64,000 bases of DNA from Micropterus salmoides (taxonomy: Eukaryota > Chordata > Actinopteri > Centrarchiformes > Centrarchidae). The notes beneath the pieces are model-generated. The model was not told where the DNA came from, made no database searches, and was given only the letters and a program-made list of their open reading frames with translations. The position numbers and the translations under genes were made by a program. This document shows positions 56,641 to 64,000 of this stretch, piece after piece. Numbering within the stretch: position 1 is the first letter of the stretch; each line of letters begins with the position of its first letter. The stretch covers positions 20,098,664-20,162,663 of the forward strand of contig NW_024044459.1 in assembly GCF_014851395.1 (NCBI RefSeq). The letters run 5' to 3'.

Positions 56641-58364
56641 TACCTAAAATGTGCATGTCTCAACGTTTTCATGATACTAGATGCACGTGTTAAGTACACA
56701 CGCCTGTTACTTTGTGCAGAATATTTTGAGGGAAACACCCACATACTTTAGCCAGCTCTGCAGAAAGCAAAAAAGTGTCAGAATCAGTGACTGCATCCTG
56801 AACTCACCTACAGCAATCTACTCATGTGACCCAGATTACATTGCCCTACATAGGCCCGTGACACTGCTGATCCTACAGTCCAAGCTTTGCCGGTACTATG
56901 CAGCATTGTGCACCAGGCACACAAAGACGGCCTTGTACTGATGCAACAAAAGGCAACAGAGAACATCAAACACATCTGTAGAAGGAACACCCCCACTGGA
57001 GGCCAGAGGCAAATCCCCCCTCTGTGTGCTTGTGTATGTATTTGTGCATGTTTGCTAATGATGCATCAGTTTGTGTGGGTTTTTTATCGCACACATTCTC
57101 CCCGCAGAGCTGGACCCAGTGTCCCTGTGTGGGCCCCATAGAGGGCTTGGCTGTGTCCTCTGGATAATCAGCTGGTGAAGGTCTTGATTAGAGGGGAACA
57201 GCGTAAACTTTGCCCAGCTTCAGCTGCCCAGTTATGGCCCTTTCTGCGTCAGAAAACAGATACTCTGGACCCGGAACTGGTCCGATTACAAGGCTGTCTG
57301 GAGGGAGTCCAGAGCAAGCAGTGGGCCTTGTTCACAGTTTAATAGAAGTTTGAAAGGGGTGAGAGTGACCCCCAAGAATGATACTGCACACATACAGAGT
57401 TTGTTTCCTTTCAAGGTTCTCACAATACTGTCAACTTGCTCCCCCTCTTTTTCTTCATACTGCCCAACTCTTACACTCCTTTAAATCTCCACAGTGAACA
57501 AAAGGCCTGTTTAGGAAGACTTCATAATGATGCCATATCGCAGTAATACCATATAAACAGCATTGGTTTATGTGATTCAGTAGCGCACCAGTATATGCAG
57601 TGTCTTCAGTTATCCCAGCATTAGTGTCATGTGTGACCACAAGACTAATGACAGCAAATGAGAGTCATGTTATTCGGGTGGCTCGGGATATTGATAGTTA
57701 CAGTGCAGAGAGGCTGAGCTGTCCTGTGGTATTCACTGTGTGGTTCAGTAGTATGACAGAATGATGAGGCAGCATGAAGTGGGCAGTGGTCGCAACAAAG
57801 GATAAGAGGGGGGTGGTGGGAGGTTTATTGGGGGATGAAGTAGGAGTGGTAGCACAGGTAGAAAAAGTTTGCTGTTGTTTTCAGGATGAATATTTTGAGA
57901 TGTCTGTGTTCTATGATGTCTGAAAGTATCATACGGTATACATGTTAATAGTCCAACATCTGTTTCTTGTTTTAGTGGTAGATTAAAGATTTTTGGAATA
58001 TTTTATGACCTACTTACCCAGAGAAAGACACATTCACACAACAACTCACTGATGCCACGTTCATGTCTTCATATTTAGGCTGAATATATGGTGACATCAT
58101 TATTCATTTGATCATTTACTTCCTGTTTGCATAGGATCACAGATATGGTGAGAACAACTCCAAAAGATAATACTAATGCAACTGTTTGTATTTTGCAGGC
58201 GACAATTAAAAAATATTAATAGCTGGTTATATCTACTGTGTGTAAAATCTGACATGATTATTGCAAATTATTTTGATTCTGTGAGTTTTTTGTTTGTGGA
58301 AAAATGAAAACATTGTACGTCAACAGAGTGCCTTGCTGACAGCCACTTTGGCATTTTTGATACC
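56641..58364. other. Unassigned stretch with a gene-like open segment
   Basis: 57142-57340 is open without an ATG for about 65 codons (…KTDTLDPELVRLQGCLEGVQ…) and is less AT-rich. A good acceptor-like tract, CACATTCTCCCCGCAG, ends at about 57106. No family was recognised. The remainder shows nothing. Confidence 0.35.
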
Positions 58365-58428
58365 TTGCATCACTAAATAGTTTCATAGTTAGTTAGTACC
58401 TAACCTATGAAACTCTTCAGTGATGCAA
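58365..58428. ncRNA. 64-nt imperfect hairpin, pre-miRNA-like
   Basis: TTGCATCACTAAATAGTTTC at the left pairs with GAAACTCTTCAGTGATGCAA at the right. The stem has 10 perfect pairs, a mismatch, 2 pairs, a mismatch, 10 perfect pairs, a one-base bulge and 4 more pairs, around a loop of about 7 nt (TTAGTAC). A short lower stem (ATAC/GTAT) may extend it. The size and mismatch pattern fit a microRNA precursor on either strand, but a small palindromic transposon remnant is equally possible. The arms are not a family I recognise. The structure is certain; a role as ncRNA is speculative. Confidence 0.3.
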
Positions 58429-61400
58429 ACAGTATATTTATCCATGACCTGAGTTGACTTGAAGCCAGAAATTAAGCTAAGATCACCATCCTTCACACCA
58501 TTAACTCTAAAAAGAGGCATAAATGCATCCATGACCCTGTGTCACAAGGAGGAAAAATAACAAAACTCCCCAAAAGTAAGCTATTCTTTTATTATACATT
58601 TATTTCCTCCTGAGGCAGAATCACAGGAAATTTTAAGAAGCAACACACTGCCTTCATTCTTAGCGTACAAAAATAGACGTAGTATTTCGGGTGCTGATGA
58701 GTCACTGGAACGACACATGTAACTGTTACATGTTACTCTTTGTTCCCTTTGGAGTTCTATATTAACAAAGCACATTTCATTCACAAATGTCTTTAGTGTG
58801 AAACAACATTCCTTTTGCAGTCCTCTTAATTAGATTCATTCTCATTTTCCCATACCATTCAGTCAACTAATTTCTTCCTGTGACCAAAGAAACACAAGAG
58901 AACAACTAAATTGTGTTTTAATAGTAACTCATGTGGCAGGTTTCTATGCCACCCCACCTCCTCCCAAATTAATATGAGCCGATGTTTATGAATCTAGATT
59001 TTACTTGAAATGGACTTGCCTACAAATACAGGTGCGAATTTTGCATGGAATTCAGATTTATGAATGAACAAAATACTCTTCTACTTGAGCAGATGCTTTA
59101 AAACGTGCTCAATCACCAAATAATTACACAACATCATGTAAATCTGTGCTGTGCATATTTTAGCAGTCTGATAAATATTAATATAAACAGTTTTTAACAC
59201 ATATTCCAATGATTTTCTGTGAGCTGTACATCTTGTTCAACCCATTATTGCAGTTTGTTGTGTCAAACTTTAGAGAACTGTGAACAAAACTAAAGTACAG
59301 CCTGAACACGGTCAGGTCATATGGGTGCTGCTCATTTTTCTGTGGTTTCTCTCTGTTTATGACAGGACTGGGACAATTGTTGGCCTGGATCTGCAGAACT
59401 ATTTGCTTTGAGACATATCGTTTTGCCCCACATTCTGTTTCCAGGCCTATTGCAGAAAAGAAAAACAGTACACACAACCAAGCAAACAAACAAGCCAACC
59501 AGCCAACAAGCACACAGCGCATGACTGAAAAGTGAAGCACACCTAATATGGAAAACATGGATCTTTTACAAGCGCTTTATGACGAAAATCATGCGTTCTT
59601 TGCTATCAGCGTGTGGTGCAATATTTTGCTTGTGACAATGGAAATGAAAAATATGGTAATATATAGGAAGGAGTGTTGCAATTGCTTTTATCCCACAAAC
59701 AGAGACATCAACATAATAACACAAAATAAACTGTATGTTACTGAGCTATTCTAAATTTGAAGGGAGGATGTGCAGGTAGAAATGCACCCTGTTATATTTT
59801 ATATTCTATTGTCCATTTGTAAAAACACAGCTTGTAATGTATTTGTCTACAGTACATAATAACCCTAGTGAGTTTGATCAAAACACATTCTTGTGTCTCT
59901 TGTGAGGCAAATGCCATTCGGGAAACATCTAAAAACAGAGCAGTCACATGGACTTTAGTGCATAAATGTAACTAAGATCGTTTTACAACATTTTCTTTGA
60001 AAGTATTTGTAAAGACATTTTTAAGGAACTGCCAAAAAAAACCAAGAACCCAAATTATTCATTGTGAACAAGGCATTTGTTAAATATAAGTACAGTGTGA
60101 TAGGGTCCAGATTTGGCCATCTTACAATTTCAAAAAAACAAACAGTTCAGTCTGTGAACAGCTGATGCAGATATTCATCAGCAGGGGATTTTTATTCACA
60201 TGTTGCAGACAGGAGAGTCAGCAGCATCACAGGGACTTTTGCTCATCATTTACATTGTTTACCTTAATGTCAGAGGACTTTATGAACCTGTTTTTAAAAG
60301 GCTCCTAATGTACAATTCCAAACTGTGAAATACATGCTGAGGTTATTGTTTCAGATGATAACATCAAAAAACACACCAACATTAGGCCTAAAGACAAACA
60401 AACATGTGCATGTAAACTCTACTTATGCCCACTCTGTATTTCTCCCTCTTTCTTTCCTCCTGTTGATATGAGAATGGGAAGGTGTTACATGCCAAAATGG
60501 AGCAGTGTCGCCCAGAACAATGCCATGTGACAATTCAAATTTCCTTTTCAGTGCCTCTACATGCGGAGCATGCACAGACAGAGACAGCAGCACCCTGCCA
60601 AACAAACAGCATGATGTGTCCCCGTGCTCCCATAAAGTTACACAACCCTGGATCACACAGTAAAGTAGTACACTGAACAGACATCAAGAAAACATGTGCT
60701 CTACATTAATGTTGTCGCTACCAGAACTGCAGGACTAGTGGCCTTCTTATCCAAGCAGTTAGTTAACTCACCTGCCATTCTAGGTGTAAATCAGTGCATG
60801 ATTAGATTAACTGCGTTACAAGACAACCCAGCTCTAATGGACACACGAATTAGGGTTTATGATGTTTCATTATGGCAGACTGAGGGACGCCACTCATTAT
60901 GTTATGGAAGCGTTTGGTCCGCTGCTCTTTGGGCACAATGTCCTGAAGGGTGTCCACATGCATCCACACATGCGTGCAAGTTTATATTTTCTCTCTCTCA
61001 GACTCACATTAAAAGCCACTCCAGACCACATGCAGGTGCCACACTGGTTTCAGAGCATATCATCTGACTGTCTTGCTTCAAATTGTAGTCACATGTGCAA
61101 CCTCCCCACCATTGCTAAAGGTTTGTAGCTTTCTTAAATGGCAACCTTGAACTGTAAAGTGAGACTATGTAACTTTTGAAAGAAGAAATAAAACAATATT
61201 CCTCATTAAAATGTTTAATTTTACATTAAGACTTGCTCAACTCAATCTTGGGAGGGTTTGCAGCTCCAGTCGGTCTGGCACATCTTTTGGCATTCGCGCA
61301 TCTTCATATTTTCATTTTCATTTGATACATAAGCCTACGTGTGTGATACATGGTTCAAAAATACAAAACTGTGTATCACTCTTTGTATAAGAGACTATCC

Positions 61401-62283
61401 CAGATACAAGCAGTACCCTTGACATTATTCAACCTTCAGATAAACCTTAGAGAATAATATCCAATTCACAAGTGGATATGGGAAAAAACTGGGAAACATG
61501 ACATCAACTTCCTTTGGCAGTATCTATAATCGCCCTGAACAGTAAACAGGAGATACAGAACACACAGACAGGTCTTTCTTCAGAGATAGATAGTGAGTAC
61601 AGCAGTCACGGACAGCATCACCCATCACAGTTCTCCTTACATAAACCCTCACAGCTCGTCATGTCCCCATGTGAATCAGCCATTATCTCACAATCAGCGC
61701 AGTATTTGTAGACAAGGGCCTATTCTCAATGTATCTTAGACATTGCTTATTGTTAAAGTAGAGCACTCGCTGTCTGTACGGACACTCAGTCTTACATAGG
61801 AGAGGAGATTAAGCTGTGTGTGTGCATTGTGTTCATATCAGATGAGAATGACTGCAGCACTGTGAAGAGCTCATGTACTTGGTATTTTGTCAACATCAGC
61901 ATCATCAAGATTCCTTCCGTTCCCTTAGGTAACAATTATAAACCATATTCTGTCCGACACCAATTATCTCACATTGTGAATAGAAAAAAAAAAATAAAAC
62001 ATTATAAATATGTTGCACTCTTTTTTTACTTCTACAACTAACTGTGATACCATGACGTGCAAACATTACAGCATCATTAGCATTTATTAGTGCCATATAT
62101 TTTTCTCTCAAAAGAGCATGCTATTGAGTTCATAGAGGTTAGATAATGCTCCTCCTGTCACTGACAGTCAAACTGTCCTTTACTCACTAGGAGGGCTGTG
62201 GAGGGGGTTAACAATCCCTGCTTTTTGCTGCACATCTATCACCAACTGTACAAAAAAACACCAGAAACCAGATCCTTTTTCAG
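58429..62283. other. Unassigned AT-rich stretch
   Basis: An AACC/AAAC-rich degenerate tract lies at about 59479-59515. Frames up to 126 codons (59178-59558 minus; 60696-61067 plus) lack recognisable domains. No repeat family was identified. Confidence 0.45.
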
Positions 62284-62438
62284 GCAGCTGTCGCGTGCAG
62301 CTGGTAACCCGAAACTGGGCTCTCCAAGAGGCTTTTAATTCCACACATGTGGCACTACCTGTCCAGTGTGGATATGAAGATTTTATGCGCGTGGGGCAGC
62401 TGCTGTGGCTTGTAAGACTTGATAAGGAGGACAAAAAG
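62284..62438 (+). other. Best candidate coding exon in the window (155 nt)
   Basis: The acceptor is strong (CCAGATCCTTTTTCAG, ending 62283) and the donor is AAG/GTGGGA at 62439. The open frame between them (2 nt plus 51 codons) reads SCRVQLVTRNWALQEAFNST, then HVALPVQCGYEDFMRVGQLL, then WLVRLDKEDKK. It has a balanced composition, two cysteines, an N-linked glycosylation sequon (NST) and higher GC/CpG than its flanks. The upstream intron would be phase 1 and the downstream phase 0. The frame continues open past the donor to 62606. I do not recognise the protein. The minus strand is also open here (62180-62434), which lowers confidence. Confidence 0.3.
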
Positions 62439-64000
62439 GTGGGAGAGACTGTAAAAGCTCCCCTTCTTAGATCTTTAACTTATCTCTCCATTCATATACT
62501 GTGGCTATTCAACCATTCAGTTATCCCTATATCCATTTCTGGTAATGAGCCACATGTGTCTGGTCATGTCGAGAAAAGAGAGAATGAGTATGGTGGAAAT
62601 CTGTAACCCCAAGTGTGTCTATGTTTATGAAACTTTACCACTGACTGCTGCCACAGAGTAGGTCCTCAAGAGACACTGCACAGAGGGTTTGGTGAGCTAT
62701 AGGATGTGGAGGAGGAGGACAGGGAGAGGGATAGCACATAGCTAAAGATAACTTATAAAGCAACGATAAGAGAATATATTGTTCATTGTGACTAATTGGT
62801 TATTTATCTCTGGAATTGGACTGCAAGTACAGCCTGTATTTGCATTATGCATGGGATACATTTTTAAATCTCTGAGAGAAAGACTGGACTTGGCTCTTTC
62901 ACCTCTCTGAGGTGCCAGACTCACTGCAGAGACGTTTATGCAGTCAGAATATTTTGTTCTGTGTGCTGTGGATACTCTTATTTATCAAATGTTTTTGGAT
63001 TTCCCTACCATTAAATATAACATGTCAAAATATGTGAGAGGGTAACAAGTGACACAATGTATTTCCACACTGCAGAGTGGATTAGTTGGATATACAATGC
63101 AGTTTAAACAGTAAAATTATCAAGAACTGAACAACAACTGAACCTATAAGGTTTTTATTTGACAGGAACATGTTGTTTCTTTTGTTTCTCTGCCACTGGA
63201 GGAAAGAGACACTGAGTACTACTTGGAAAGCAGGATACACTGTGTACTAAGAAGAAAGTAACCGTATCCTCTTTGGGGCACTGCTGGGCTATGAGTTCGC
63301 ATCTGTTTAAAGGAATAAGGATAAGACTGGTACACTCGAGAGCCTTCTCTGTGACTTTAAATTGAATTCACCACCAACTGAATTGAATTCACCTTCAACT
63401 CTTGCCACCTCAACATTATCCTGTGTGGGAAGGGACGACACAGTAGGCTATGAGCCTGGCATTTGTTAGGGAGCATATAAAGTTCATATAAGGAGGTAGC
63501 TTTGGATGCAGAAAGACTGTACGAATGTTTGGCATTACTGTGCAGTTTTTACTTCTGACCTCTTTACCCCTACAGATTACTCACTCTGCAGCTGGTTGTA
63601 GGCTTCACTGTATGTATTCAGCTGGACTCCACTCCCTTTCCTCCTTTTCCTTAGCCCGGTTTTACAGCCAGGTCTGGCAACCACTTCAAACAAACATGCC
63701 TGCCCACAAGGAGGTAAATGCAGGTGACTGAGAAAAAGATGTTTGACGCGGTTCTATCTCACACAGGTTTTGCTCTTTAACGAGCTCTCTGCCTGCCTGT
63801 GATCACAGCACTCTGGTTACACTGTGCAACCTTTGTTCAGGAGATGCTGCTCTAGAGGCCCCTCACTTTCTGACCTCCTTCCACTTCAACACACTACCCA
63901 TATTCAACTTCAGTTCCACGGCCTGATTCTCTCTTGTTGCTCATTTGACCCCTGCCATTCCCCTGACTTTTGTAATATTTTTGTCCCAAATGGTGAAATC
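62439..64000. other. Unassigned stretch to the window end
   Basis: A direct duplication of AATTGAATTCACC lies at about 63361-63393. No repeat family or gene was recognised. Confidence 0.45.

Noticed and set aside
1..64000. Search for a CRISPR array, operon, toxin-antitoxin or viral gene cluster
   Set aside because: The sequence is vertebrate-like with SINEs, LINEs and microsatellites; no spaced direct-repeat array, no compact gene cluster and no long viral frames are present.

Overview
The window looks like a gene-poor, AT-rich stretch of a ray-finned (teleost) fish nuclear genome. The evidence is the type of repeats present: a Tc1-family DNA transposon, tRNA-headed SINEs of the V-SINE type, 5'-truncated LINEs of the L2/Rex1 group, several short interspersed repeats I recognise from memory as common in spiny-rayed fishes, and many (CA)n, (GA)n and (ACGC)n microsatellites. 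No complete host gene, rRNA or tRNA gene, or CRISPR array can be supported. Nearly all open frames of 60-140 codons are chance frames in non-coding DNA.

Layout. 1-3.7 kb: a nearly complete Tc1/mariner element (947-2566) flanked by TA duplications, with one long transposase frame on the minus strand that is broken only near its C-terminus; a locally CpG-rich patch follows. 3.7-14.8 kb: an old repeat, a TTACT-rich repeat, long unassigned stretches, two microsatellites, and a candidate exon at 9498-9582. 14.8-23.5 kb: two truncated LINEs in minus orientation (14868-15165 and 20488-21390), a 42-bp minisatellite beside the second, one complete copy of a MITE-like family (17484-18041), and a V-SINE-like element (23270-23450). 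23.6-45.7 kb: a second fragment of that MITE family, two further interspersed repeats (about 26.1 and 28.0 kb), a perfect 13-bp-arm hairpin (31065-31093), simple-sequence arrays, and long unassigned DNA. 45.7-47.0 kb: a nest in which a SINE is split by a MITE, which is split by a hAT-like MITE that holds another SINE fragment. 47-57 kb: a full-length SINE (48788-49057), long (CA)n and (GA)n arrays, another MITE copy, and a THAP-domain relic (55830-55967). 57-64 kb: mostly unassigned, with a striking 64-nt hairpin (58365-58428) and the best candidate coding exon of the window (62284-62438).

How the parts relate: mobile elements dominate what can be identified, and their nesting gives a relative order of insertion. 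A few short open segments with good splice sites on the plus strand (9498-9582, 19486-19568, 62284-62438) could be exons of one or more large-intron genes, but I do not recognise their products. I saw no convincing new biological system. The items most worth a second look are the hairpin at 58365, the candidate exon at 62284, the THAP relic and the nested-repeat block. Family names are from memory; no database search was possible.
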